Shown here piece after piece: positions 23,263 through 30,417 of a stretch of DNA of 43,928 nt. The notes under the pieces are model-generated. The model saw nothing but the letters and a program-made list of their open reading frames with translations, had not been told where the DNA came from and ran no database searches. The translations under genes were made by a program, and so were the position numbers. Within the stretch, counting starts at the first letter, position 1, and every line of letters begins with the position of its first letter. The stretch spans positions 1-43,928 of the forward strand of contig JAFWZN010000112.1 of assembly GCA_017522345.1 (NCBI GenBank), given 5' to 3'. Origin of the DNA: Clostridia bacterium (lineage in GTDB: Bacteria; Bacillota; Clostridia; Christensenellales; Aristaeellaceae).

Positions 23263-23496
23263 ATGAAAAAGGTCATCTGCAAAGTGGAATACGATACCGA
23301 GGCTTCCGAGTTTATCGACAAGCGCACTTTCGGCGAGTACGGCGATCCCGCCGGCTACGAAGAGTGCCTGTTCAAGACCGAAGGCGGCAAATTCTTCCTC
23401 TACACCCACGGCGGCGCCGAGTCGAAGTACGCCGAGGAAGGCATCAAGCGCATGTCCAAGGCAAACGCCGAAGCCTGGCTGAGCGAAGGAAAATAA
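23263..23496 (+). CDS. Small acidic protein of unknown function
   Basis: 77 residues from the ATG at 23263, with AGGAAAGGGA upstream. No signal peptide or membrane segment. The charged N-terminal part (KVICKVEYDTEASEFIDKRTFGEYGD) is followed by ECLFKTEGGKFFLYTHGGAES and a helical end (IKRMSKANAEAWLSEG). The G-G-K-F-F-L-Y-T-H-G-G stretch looks like a beta hairpin. Its own promoter, leader and terminator show that it is a true gene despite its size. I do not recognise the family. Confidence 0.75.
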   Translation: MKKVICKVEYDTEASEFIDKRTFGEYGDPAGYEECLFKTEGGKFFLYTHGGAESKYAEEGIKRMSKANAEAWLSEGK

Positions 23497-23511
23497 TCGT
23501 TTCCGATGATT

Positions 23512-23549
23512 GAAAGTCTGCGTTTTTTGAAAGCGCAGGCTTTCTTTTT
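23512..23549 (+). terminator. Hairpin terminator
   Basis: GAAAGTCTGCG (23512-23522) pairs with CGCAGGCTTTC (23534-23544) with one mismatch, followed by T5. Confidence 0.8.
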
Positions 23550-23615
23550 ATTGACAGAAACGGAAAACACGCGCATTTCCATCGGAAATCCGATCCGGAA
23601 TAAGAGATAAAAGCA

Positions 23616-23643
23616 GGAGCTGCACAAGCAAACGTACAGCTCC
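23616..23643 (-). terminator. Terminator of the fucosidase operon
   Basis: GGAGCTG and CAGCTCC arms around a 14-nt loop just past the minus-strand stop codon, with TGCTTTTA after it on the minus strand. Moderately convincing. Confidence 0.6.
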
Positions 23644-23654
23644 CGTTTCATGAA

Positions 23655-24626
23655 TCAATCTTTTTGCCTTTTCCCGACCTCACGCAAAATCTTCTCCGCC
23701 GGTGCGGGAATGCGGCCCAAATAATCGGGGCCGACGTTCAGAAGATAATTGATGCCGCGCGCGTTCAAATGATTTTTGATTTTGATAACGGTTTCCGCGT
23801 CCTTCCAGTTGTTGTCAAAGGATTTATATCCCCACGTGTCGTTGAGCGTCGCGGGCGTTTCAAAGAGCATTTCTCCCTTGTCGTCCTCGGGAATCTCGTT
23901 GTCGCCGGCGGAGGTATAATCGCCTCTGCCGTTTCCGATTCTGGAATTGACGAGGCAGTCCGGCTGATATTTTTTCACCATCTCATACAATTCATCCGAC
24001 TGCGCGGGCGTTATCACCCCCGGCGTATCGAACCAAATCAGACAGATATCGCCGTATTTCGTCAAAATTTCCTTGACCTGCGGCTTGATCTTATTTTCAA
24101 AGCACTCCGAAAAATCCTTATGTGCATCGTCCGGAAAATCCCAGTTGTTCGTCCAGTAGGCTTTGCCGCCGCACCACGTTTTTCCCATATTATAGCCGCC
24201 GCCGTTTTTCTCGCTCCAGTCAATCTCCTGCGAGTAGTAAAGACCGAGCTTGATATCGTGCTTTCTGCACGCGTCCGAAAGCTCCTTTAAAACATCCCGC
24301 TTAAACGGCGTCGCATCCACGATGTTAAAGGAAGAAACCTCGCTTTTATACATGCAGAAGCCTTCGTGGTGCTTGGCTGTAAACACAATGTATTTCATGC
24401 CCGCGTCCTTGGCAAGCTTCACCCACTCCTCCGCGTCAAAGAGGATGGGATTGAATACCTTTGAAAGCTCATGATATTCCGCGTTCGGAATTCTGAAATA
24501 CTGCTGACACCACTCGCCGATGTCCTCCATTCTTTCGCCCTTCCATTCGCCCGCAGGCAGCGAATAAAGCCCCCAATGGATCATCAGGCCAAACTGCGCC
24601 TGTTTGAACCATTGTTTATTTGTCAT
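23655..24626 (-). CDS. GH29-like alpha-L-fucosidase, catalytic domain only
   Basis: 323 residues. GH29 landmarks: QFGLMIHWGLYS near 11-22, FTAKHHEGFCMY near 82-93 (histidines that bind fucose), and ICLIWFDTPG with nucleophile D200. The protein stops after the barrel; the C-terminal beta-sandwich that completes most GH29 enzymes (usually 430-600 residues) is absent. No signal peptide, so it would act in the cytoplasm on imported fucosylated oligosaccharides. It is the last gene of an operon, 12 bp after the inositol-phosphatase-like gene, with GGAGG directly behind that gene's stop. Activity is likely but the short form deserves testing. Confidence 0.85.
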   Translation of the reverse strand: MTNKQWFKQAQFGLMIHWGLYSLPAGEWKGERMEDIGEWCQQYFRIPNAEYHELSKVFNPILFDAEEWVKLAKDAGMKYIVFTAKHHEGFCMYKSEVSSFNIVDATPFKRDVLKELSDACRKHDIKLGLYYSQEIDWSEKNGGGYNMGKTWCGGKAYWTNNWDFPDDAHKDFSECFENKIKPQVKEILTKYGDICLIWFDTPGVITPAQSDELYEMVKKYQPDCLVNSRIGNGRGDYTSAGDNEIPEDDKGEMLFETPATLNDTWGYKSFDNNWKDAETVIKIKNHLNARGINYLLNVGPDYLGRIPAPAEKILREVGKRQKD

Positions 24627-24638
24627 GCCTTCGCCTCC

Positions 24639-25409
24639 TTATTTCTCAATCTCGTCCTTCAGCCAATTTGCGATCCCCGGAGCGGCGGCAAAGATATGCC
24701 CTGTTTCAAAACAGCTTTTATCCTCATACCAGCCGCCCGTAACCGCACCGGCCTCTTTGGCGATTAAAACGCCCGCCGCAATGTCGTACAAAAGCAGATT
24801 CAGCTCTATAAACGCGTCGTATCTTCCGCAGGCGACGCAGCAAAGATCGTAGGCGGCGGAGCCCAAGCGGCGCATGTCGTTGATTTTTTGAGACAAACGC
24901 GGAATAAGCTCAAACATGCGCTTGGCGTGCTTTGCGCTTCTGTGGGCAAAGGACATGCCGAGCACAATCAAATTGGGATCGGAAATATCGCTTGCCCGGA
25001 TGGGCTTATCATTTAAGTATGCGCCGCCGCCCGAATATGCGGAAAACATTTCATCCGTAACCGGCGCATAAATGGCCGCCGCAACGGGCTCGCCGTTTCG
25101 CATATAGGCAATTGAGATCGTGTAGGGATGCAGGCTATGGATAAAATTGGTGGTTCCGTCAATGGGATCAACCACCCACATGCCCGGCTTGTCCGCGCCC
25201 GAAATTCCGCCCTCTTCTCCGTAAAACCCGTCCTCCGGGCAGGCGTCCAGAAGAATTTTCCGAATCAGATTTTCGCTGGCGCGGTCGGCATCGGTCACAT
25301 AGTCGTTTTTCGCTTTTTTATCCACGTGAATTTCTTCGTATTGAAGGAGCATCCGCCCTGCCTCACGCGCCGCGCGCCCGGCAAGCTCCATACGCTGTCT
25401 GTTTGTCAT
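24639..25409 (-). CDS. Inositol monophosphatase family protein
   Basis: 256 residues, normal length. Metal-binding motifs: GEEGG (E65/E66), WVVDPIDGTTNF (D81, D84, T86) and LYDIAAG near the C-terminus, where the family usually has W-D-x-A-A-G. These coordinate Mg2+ and the substrate phosphate. Members dephosphorylate inositol phosphate, sugar phosphates, PAP or fructose bisphosphate. It follows the ABM gene by 12 bp and precedes the fucosidase gene by 12 bp. In a fucosidase operon a sugar-phosphate substrate is possible, but this is inference. Confidence 0.92.
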   Translation of the reverse strand: MTNRQRMELAGRAAREAGRMLLQYEEIHVDKKAKNDYVTDADRASENLIRKILLDACPEDGFYGEEGGISGADKPGMWVVDPIDGTTNFIHSLHPYTISIAYMRNGEPVAAAIYAPVTDEMFSAYSGGGAYLNDKPIRASDISDPNLIVLGMSFAHRSAKHAKRMFELIPRLSQKINDMRRLGSAAYDLCCVACGRYDAFIELNLLLYDIAAGVLIAKEAGAVTGGWYEDKSCFETGHIFAAAPGIANWLKDEIEK

Positions 25410-25421
25410 GGTTCTCCCTCT

Positions 25422-25721
25422 TTATCCTTTCTTCTCGTCGATATAGCGTTCCACACGCAAACGCAGGCGGTATTTTTCACGCAGCGCGGCGATTTTCTTC
25501 ATCATCTCGGATTTGTGGTGGATATGAAGGGCTTCTTCGTCCTTCCATCGATCGATCAGAAGCACGGTTTCCGGGTCATCCATCGGAAAAAAGTATTCGT
25601 ATCGCTCGTTGCCTTCCTCGTTTCGGACTTCGTCCACGACGCCGCTTTTCACCATTTCCTCGGCAAACGCGCGGGCGTTTCCGTTTTCGCCGGTGTAGTA
25701 AAGGTTGACAGTAATGCTCAT
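25422..25721 (-). CDS. Antibiotic biosynthesis monooxygenase (ABM) domain protein
   Basis: 99 residues from the ATG at 25721 with GGGAG upstream; a longer reading to 25868 would cross the promoter. Single ferredoxin-like ABM domain: SITVNLYYTGENGNARAFAEEM (strand 1 and helix 1), YEYFFPMDDPETVLLIDRWKDEEALHIHHKSEMM (strands 2-3, helix). The pattern D-x-W-x-x-x-x-x-x-x-x-H-H is typical of the YgiN/LsrG type. Such dimers act on quinols, autoinducer-2 or heme, or have no known substrate. First gene of the operon with inositol phosphatase and fucosidase. Confidence 0.85.
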   Translation of the reverse strand: MSITVNLYYTGENGNARAFAEEMVKSGVVDEVRNEEGNERYEYFFPMDDPETVLLIDRWKDEEALHIHHKSEMMKKIAALREKYRLRLRVERYIDEKKG

Positions 25722-25749
25722 ACCATCATCTCCCGATTTTTTTATGATA

Positions 25750-25778
25750 ATGATACCACAGAAACCCGGAAATGACAA
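25750..25778 (-). promoter_or_regulatory. Promoter of the ABM-IMPase-fucosidase operon
   Basis: Minus strand: TTGTCA (25778-25773), 17 bp, TATCAT (25755-25750). Confidence 0.8.
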
Positions 25779-25785
25779 ATGCCGC

Positions 25786-25814
25786 TTTACATTTACACGC
25801 GTTTCAAGTATACT
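25786..25814 (+). promoter_or_regulatory. Promoter of the deacetylase-like operon
   Basis: TTTACA (25786-25791), 17 bp, TATACT (25809-25814). Its -35 box is only 7 bp from that of the divergent promoter, so a shared regulator could act on both. Confidence 0.8.
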
Positions 25815-25845
25815 TTTTATAGACGAAAGAAAGGGGTGCAAACGT

Positions 25846-26844
25846 ATGAAAGTACCCGTAAGCCTCATTATCGATGATCCCGCGCCGATTATTTCCGTGT
25901 ATTACGAGCATGCCGGAACCGCTTTTACCCGTGACGGTCGTCCGCTCGTTCCCACGTATTCCAACGAACTTTTATTCAGGTTCTGCGATATCGTTGAAAA
26001 GCGCGGCATCAAGGGAAAATATTCCGTCATACCCATGCCCGGAAATAAGGGCGACATCATAAACGGCCTGGAGGGCGTGGAGAAAAAGGATCTGGACGAA
26101 TGGCTGAATGCCGTAAAAACGCGCCTTGCGCCGCGCTTCACCATCGGCCCCGAGATGCTCACGCACCACAAGGCAATCGATCTTGAAACCGGAAAAGCCC
26201 TTTCCGTGAACGAGCGCGATTTCGCCGCCACGCAAACCCGCGAAACCCTCACGCCCTACATCGAAAAAGCCGTTTCCCTTTTGAATCAGGCAGGGTTTGA
26301 CGCCTTCGGCGTCACTTCGCCTTGGGATTTCGGCATCGAAGTTGAAAAAGATTATCAGGCGGCCATTTCCGAAGCCGTATATAACGCGACCGGCAGGAAA
26401 AATTCGTGGCTGTTTTTGCGCGGCCTTCGGAATACTCCAAACGCCAAGCCATGGATCGGGCATAAGGAGGACGGGCGCACGCTTGTATGCATTCCCGCAA
26501 CCACTAACGACCACATCTGGCAGACGATCGACACGCCCGAAACGTCGGAGGAATATGTACAGTCCGTTGCGGATGAAATCATTACAAAGGACGGAAAAGA
26601 CGGCGAAGCCGTGCGCGTGCTCGAAACAGGCGGATATCCCATATTGATCGCCCATTGGCAGAGCCTCATGTCCAACGGCCTTGGAACGGGACTTCGGATT
26701 CTTGACGAGGTCGCCCGCCGCATAAACGAAAATCTGTCGGACAGGGTTGAATGGAAGTCGTTTAAGGAAATCATGGAAATGGTGCTCGCAAACCCCGAGA
26801 ATTATCAGACGCCCGATCTCGATCCGAAGGATAGCGGCATATAA
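25846..26844 (+). CDS. Polysaccharide-deacetylase-like protein, tentative
   Basis: 332 residues from the ATG at 25846 behind AAAGGGGTG. The opening VPVSLIIDDPAP, with two aspartates at the end of a first strand, is reminiscent of NodB/CE4-type deacetylase barrels, as are GIKGKYSVIPMPGNKGD and the pair H-H in LTHHKAID. HWQSL near the C-terminus could supply the last histidine. A complete D-H-H metal triad cannot be confirmed by eye. No signal peptide. Followed after 19 bp by a class A beta-lactamase-like gene, presumably as an operon. It could instead be another carbohydrate-active barrel. Confidence 0.5.
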   Translation: MKVPVSLIIDDPAPIISVYYEHAGTAFTRDGRPLVPTYSNELLFRFCDIVEKRGIKGKYSVIPMPGNKGDIINGLEGVEKKDLDEWLNAVKTRLAPRFTIGPEMLTHHKAIDLETGKALSVNERDFAATQTRETLTPYIEKAVSLLNQAGFDAFGVTSPWDFGIEVEKDYQAAISEAVYNATGRKNSWLFLRGLRNTPNAKPWIGHKEDGRTLVCIPATTNDHIWQTIDTPETSEEYVQSVADEIITKDGKDGEAVRVLETGGYPILIAHWQSLMSNGLGTGLRILDEVARRINENLSDRVEWKSFKEIMEMVLANPENYQTPDLDPKDSGI

Positions 26845-26863
26845 AAAGAAAGAAGGAAGCAAA

Positions 26864-27622
26864 ATGCTGTTGCAAACCATTATCGACCTTGAAAAACAAT
26901 TTTCCGTCACCTGCGGCTGCGCCCTGTATGACGCGGACACAGACGAATGCCTCGTAAGCTACAAAGAAGACCTCGTTTTCAAAAGCGCCAGCCTCATCAA
27001 AACGCCCATCATGCTGTGCATGTTGGAAGATGTTGAGGCCGGAAAGCTTTCTTTGGACACCAGAATTCACATGGAAGAGAGGCAGTGCGTGGGCGATGAA
27101 GCGCCCGTTGTCAAGGACGGATACGACGTTCCTCTGTCCGTTCTTCTCGAATACATGATCACGGAAAGCAACAACTCCGCAACCAACTGCCTAATTGATT
27201 TTCTCGGCATGGACAAGGTGAACGCGTTTTCAAAGAAAATCGGCCTTGAAAACACCTTGCTTCGCCGACACATGCTGGACTATGAATCCGCGCGGCAGGG
27301 ACGCGAAAACAAAACCAGCGCCGGGGATATGAAGCTTTTGTATGAAATGCTGTATAAAACGAAAACCCTCACGCCCTTCATGTGCGAAACCGCCGTCCCG
27401 ATTCTCCTTCGCCAGAAGGACAAGGAGCTTCTGATGGATTCCAACCCCGCGCAGAAGGCCGCGCATAAAACGGGCGGCCTTTCCGACATCGCGCACGACG
27501 CGGGCATTCTCTACGGTGAAAATAGAAACCTTATTTTCGCCGTCCTCGTAACCGCTCCCGATATGGACGCATGCATTCAGTTCCTGCAGGCGGTAAGCCC
27601 CCACGTAATGGCGATTTTATGA
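26864..27622 (+). CDS. Class A beta-lactamase-like serine hydrolase
   Basis: 252 residues from the ATG at 26864 (AAGAAGGAAG upstream). Class A motifs: SASLIKT with S43 and K46, ESNNSATN with S102-N104 (SDN box), E141 in LDYESARQG as a possible omega-loop base, and HKTGG with K202-G204. The fold is thus complete, but there is no signal peptide, whereas resistance enzymes are exported. The family (PF13354-type) also includes cytoplasmic serine hydrolases of unknown role. The deacetylase-like partner upstream hints at glycan or peptidoglycan fragments as substrate. Resistance should not be assumed. Confidence 0.85.
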   Translation: MLLQTIIDLEKQFSVTCGCALYDADTDECLVSYKEDLVFKSASLIKTPIMLCMLEDVEAGKLSLDTRIHMEERQCVGDEAPVVKDGYDVPLSVLLEYMITESNNSATNCLIDFLGMDKVNAFSKKIGLENTLLRRHMLDYESARQGRENKTSAGDMKLLYEMLYKTKTLTPFMCETAVPILLRQKDKELLMDSNPAQKAAHKTGGLSDIAHDAGILYGENRNLIFAVLVTAPDMDACIQFLQAVSPHVMAIL

Positions 27623-27684
27623 AAACAAGCGGCTGCCCCGTGAAATAGCATTGTATCTTAAAACCATTAAAGCAGAACCAAAAA

Positions 27685-27733
27685 CCCGCCCCCTACAAAA
27701 GAAATCCGACGATTTCTCACCGTAGGGGGCGGG
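27685..27733. terminator. Nested hairpin between convergent genes
   Basis: Outer arms CCCGCCCCCTAC (27685-27696) and GTAGGGGGCGGG (27722-27733) enclose a second stem GAAATC/GATTTC (27701-27716). A-run before and short T-rich tail after; probably a bidirectional terminator, possibly an interspersed repeat. Confidence 0.7.
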
Positions 27734-27814
27734 CTTTATGTCCCGTATTTTGTTTTTGGATTCGCTTTCAAATCCGAGGAATAATGATATTATTAATACA
27801 GCCCTATCGCTTTT

Positions 27815-28336
27815 TTACGCGTTTTCCCTGCGTTTTTTAAGGAAATACTTCGTCACATAAATCACATTGAACGAAACCGCCAGCGCCTGACAGATGAGGC
27901 CGATCCACGAAAAATAGATGAAATTGTAGATAAACCACAATATGCCGACCGGGATAAACAGGATTTTGATCTCAATTTCTCTGTCGCTCCACATGGCAAG
28001 GAACAAAAGGAAATTGCCCGCCATCTGAATAAGCGTAGGATACCCCGCCCATGTGAAAATCTCAATCACAAGAAACGCAGCGTTGAACAATACGGGAATC
28101 CACAAACCCTTAAACAGCTTGTTTTTCCCCTTAAACGAGCATGCGACCACCATAAACGCGGTAAACATGCTGCAGAACGCGCCGGTGTACGCGCCCAGCA
28201 TCAGATAGTGAACGCCCCAGAGGCTGTTGATAAAAATGTTGCAGATCATGATGGTTCTTCGGCTGACCGTCATAAGCGTGTAGGTCAGAAGAATCGCCGT
28301 CGCGCAAAAGCCGATCGCCTGCGCAAGATAATACAT
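27815..28336 (-). CDS. YgjV family inner membrane protein
   Basis: 173 residues with about six membrane helices. The opening YYLAQAIGFCATAILLTYTLMTVSRRTIMICNIFINSLWGVHYLMLGAYTG-type pattern (QAIGF, the polar R-R, LWGVHY and GAYTGA) is that of the YgjV/bacterial inner membrane protein family, whose function is unknown. The ATG follows GGGGATGATGAG. It has its own promoter and no close partner. Residual basic tail (KKRREN) faces the cytoplasm by the positive-inside rule. Confidence 0.82.
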   Translation of the reverse strand: MYYLAQAIGFCATAILLTYTLMTVSRRTIMICNIFINSLWGVHYLMLGAYTGAFCSMFTAFMVVACSFKGKNKLFKGLWIPVLFNAAFLVIEIFTWAGYPTLIQMAGNFLLFLAMWSDREIEIKILFIPVGILWFIYNFIYFSWIGLICQALAVSFNVIYVTKYFLKKRRENA

Positions 28337-28375
28337 ATCTCATCATCCCCAATGCATTTCAATAAACCAAGGGGC

Positions 28376-28404
28376 ATTTTACCACAAACCCAGCTGTTCG
28401 TAAA
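28376..28404 (-). promoter_or_regulatory. Promoter of the YgjV-like gene
   Basis: Minus strand: TTTACG (28404-28399), 17 bp, TAAAAT (28381-28376). Confidence 0.65.
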
Positions 28405-28435
28405 GCAAGAAACGATTATGAATTTTCAGCGGCCG

Positions 28436-28972
28436 TCAGTTGGGAAGAATCGGCACTTCCTCATCTACAGGGAAGGATAGGCTAATCACCCGGTCCGGCT
28501 CCGCGATAAAGCGCTGACCGGACTTTTCATAAAGCCCAATCTGCACATAGATTTCATGAACATGCGTAATGTTGAGTTCATCATAAATTTCTCTGCCGAA
28601 AAGCCAGCTATTGTAGCCCGCAGTATACAGACTCATTCCGTTTGGGAATTCTACCGACGCACCGTTTGAGGCAGGATCAACTTTGATTCCGTTTATACCA
28701 AAGCCAATCACCGCAAAATGCCAGTCCTGCCCCGACTGGTTCGTCACAATCAATCCGTAATCACGCCATTGATTGAATCCAACCCACGTAATCGCAAATC
28801 CATCCTGCTGATAAACCACTTCGCCGCTTTCAATAACGGCCATTTTCTGAACAATCCTGCTGTGCAGCTCATATAGCTCCTCATACGTAAGATCGTCAAT
28901 ATTTCCGATCTCCGAAAGCGCGGATAGGCTCATAAGCAATACACAGCACAAAGCAACGATTCTTTTAAGCAT
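28436..28972 (-). CDS. Exported protein of unknown function
   Basis: 178 residues with a Sec signal peptide (about 1-20, ending ALSE). A helix (DDLTYEELYELHSRIVQKMAVIESG) is followed by beta-rich sequence: FAITWVGFNQWRDYGLIVTNQSGQDWHFAVIGFGINGIKV resembles immunoglobulin-like exported domains that cover a ligand face. No lipobox. It lies 28 bp after the histidine phosphatase gene with GAAAGGAAAGAG upstream, so it is probably the last gene of that operon. Family not recognised. Confidence 0.7.
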   Translation of the reverse strand: MLKRIVALCCVLLMSLSALSEIGNIDDLTYEELYELHSRIVQKMAVIESGEVVYQQDGFAITWVGFNQWRDYGLIVTNQSGQDWHFAVIGFGINGIKVDPASNGASVEFPNGMSLYTAGYNSWLFGREIYDELNITHVHEIYVQIGLYEKSGQRFIAEPDRVISLSFPVDEEVPILPN

Positions 28973-29000
28973 AAATCTCTTTCCTTTCTAACATCTCGCC

Positions 29001-29711
29001 TCAGAAGGCGATCCTTCCGTTGAGAATAAGACGAGCTTCATACAGATGCGCGTCGTTTGACATAGTAATGACACTCGGAATGACAACGCCGTCTTTCCCC
29101 TTAAACTCTATTGCCGTTATGCAGCTGTGGCTCAAATCAAACATCTGGCTGTATACGGGATAGGGAATGCCCAGAATGTGGCTGAAAAACGCGCTTCCAA
29201 AGCCTGCATGCGCAAAAAGGGCGATTCTCTCGTCGTTTTTCCTTTCCTCCGTATAGATTCCTTCGCGCTCGGTGCGCGCGTAGCCAAGGGAGGAAAGCCA
29301 CCTGTCGCTTTCCCTTTGAATGCGCTCCATGCCCATTTGAAACGTGGTATTTTCAAACGCAGGATGCGTGTACCACCTCATGCCCAGATCCCGCACGTCG
29401 CTTTTGTAAAAAAGCTTCTGCGTTTCCGAATCGGAGCACGCCCACACGCGCCGACCGTCTTCACGAACCAGCGTCAGCTCGTTCCACGCGTGCGTTTCGC
29501 TGGCAAAATCCAGAATTTCAATCTCTTTACCGAGCATTTCGGCGGCAGGCTGCGCGGTCTGAATTGCCCGTTTCATGGGCGATGAAAAAATGCGGTCAAG
29601 CCCGCGCGCGCAAAGCCGTCTTCCGACAGCTTCTGCCTGGCGGAGCCCCAACGGCGTCAGCGAATCCGGGTTATAGCACGGGTCGCCATGGCGGACAAAA
29701 AACAGAATCAT
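29001..29711 (-). CDS. Histidine phosphatase family protein
   Basis: 236 residues. The RHG motif at the start (FVRHGDP, phospho-accepting histidine H8) is followed by SSPMKRAIQTAQ and a second histidine in LFAHAGFGS. Branch-2-free, phosphoglycerate-mutase-like fold of normal length. Members dephosphorylate small phospho-metabolites or act on sugar phosphates. Its ATG overlaps the stop codon of the upstream unknown gene in an ATGA, which argues for translational coupling. Cytoplasmic. Confidence 0.9.
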   Translation of the reverse strand: MILFFVRHGDPCYNPDSLTPLGLRQAEAVGRRLCARGLDRIFSSPMKRAIQTAQPAAEMLGKEIEILDFASETHAWNELTLVREDGRRVWACSDSETQKLFYKSDVRDLGMRWYTHPAFENTTFQMGMERIQRESDRWLSSLGYARTEREGIYTEERKNDERIALFAHAGFGSAFFSHILGIPYPVYSQMFDLSHSCITAIEFKGKDGVVIPSVITMSNDAHLYEARLILNGRIAF

Positions 29712-30289
29712 TCTTCGTTTCCCTCCCGAATCTCCATGGAATAAAAGCGGTTGATTTCCTCGCAGGCGTTAACGCCCACGTGGAAGGACGGGTACATGTT
29801 TTCGATATGCAATATCATCTTCCGCTCGTTTGCGCAAATCACAAGCTTGTTTTTGAGTATCTGAGCCGACAACGTGTGCTTTTTCATTTCTTCAAGCGAA
29901 AACTCCACGCATAAAAGGCAGTCCCATGTGACCTTTCCGTCTTTAAAATACATCCGCCACACGTTCACGCCGTTTTTATAGACCACAACCTCAAGATAAT
30001 CACCGTAGCGCATTTTTCCGTTTTCATCCAGCGTCAGACTTTCGGCAATCGTAATCAGAGGCGCGCCGAAACGGTCAAACGAGCACACGGTCGTAATCTT
30101 CGTCCCCGGAAGGCATTTTTCCTTGGTGAGGAGTGTAATATTGTCAAAGCCCTGCTCCTGCAGAGGATTTTTTCGGTTCACAATGCAGTCGTCCTCTTGT
30201 TCAAATACGGGCGTTTCCGAAAAACGATAGGAATAGGCGTACGTAAGCCCCTCCATTGACCATTCTCCGCGGGCAAAATTGTATGTCAT
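29708..30289 (-). CDS. Protein of unknown function, possible concanavalin-like fold
   Basis: 193 residues from the ATG at 30289 behind GGAGG; a longer reading to 30319 has no ribosome site. No signal peptide. Alternating strands such as ITTVCSFDRFGAPLITIAESLTLDENGKMRYGDYLEVVVYKNGVNVWRMYF and a late HVGVNACEEINRFYSMEIRE look like the jelly-roll seen in some carbohydrate-binding or DUF1961-type proteins, but similarity is only by eye. It leads the operon with the histidine phosphatase (4-bp overlap) and the exported protein. Confidence 0.65.
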   Translation of the reverse strand: MTYNFARGEWSMEGLTYAYSYRFSETPVFEQEDDCIVNRKNPLQEQGFDNITLLTKEKCLPGTKITTVCSFDRFGAPLITIAESLTLDENGKMRYGDYLEVVVYKNGVNVWRMYFKDGKVTWDCLLCVEFSLEEMKKHTLSAQILKNKLVICANERKMILHIENMYPSFHVGVNACEEINRFYSMEIREGNEE

Positions 30290-30321
30290 CTTATTTTTTC
30301 CTCCGAAACATATCTGCATTT

Positions 30322-30350
30322 ATTATAGTAAATCACACAGAAAAATGCAA
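30322..30350 (-). promoter_or_regulatory. Promoter of the histidine-phosphatase operon
   Basis: Minus strand: TTGCAT (30350-30345), 17 bp, TATAAT (30327-30322). Confidence 0.82.
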
Positions 30351-30370
30351 TTGTGAAAGCGCAAGAATAC

Positions 30371-30400
30371 AAAAATTCGGAACCGAAATACATCGGTTCC
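30371..30400 (-). terminator. Terminator of the aldo/keto reductase gene
   Basis: GGAACCGA (30379-30386) pairs with TCGGTTCC (30393-30400); on the minus strand it is followed by GAATTTTTG. Confidence 0.82.
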
Positions 30401-30417
30401 GCAATGATTTTATTGTT

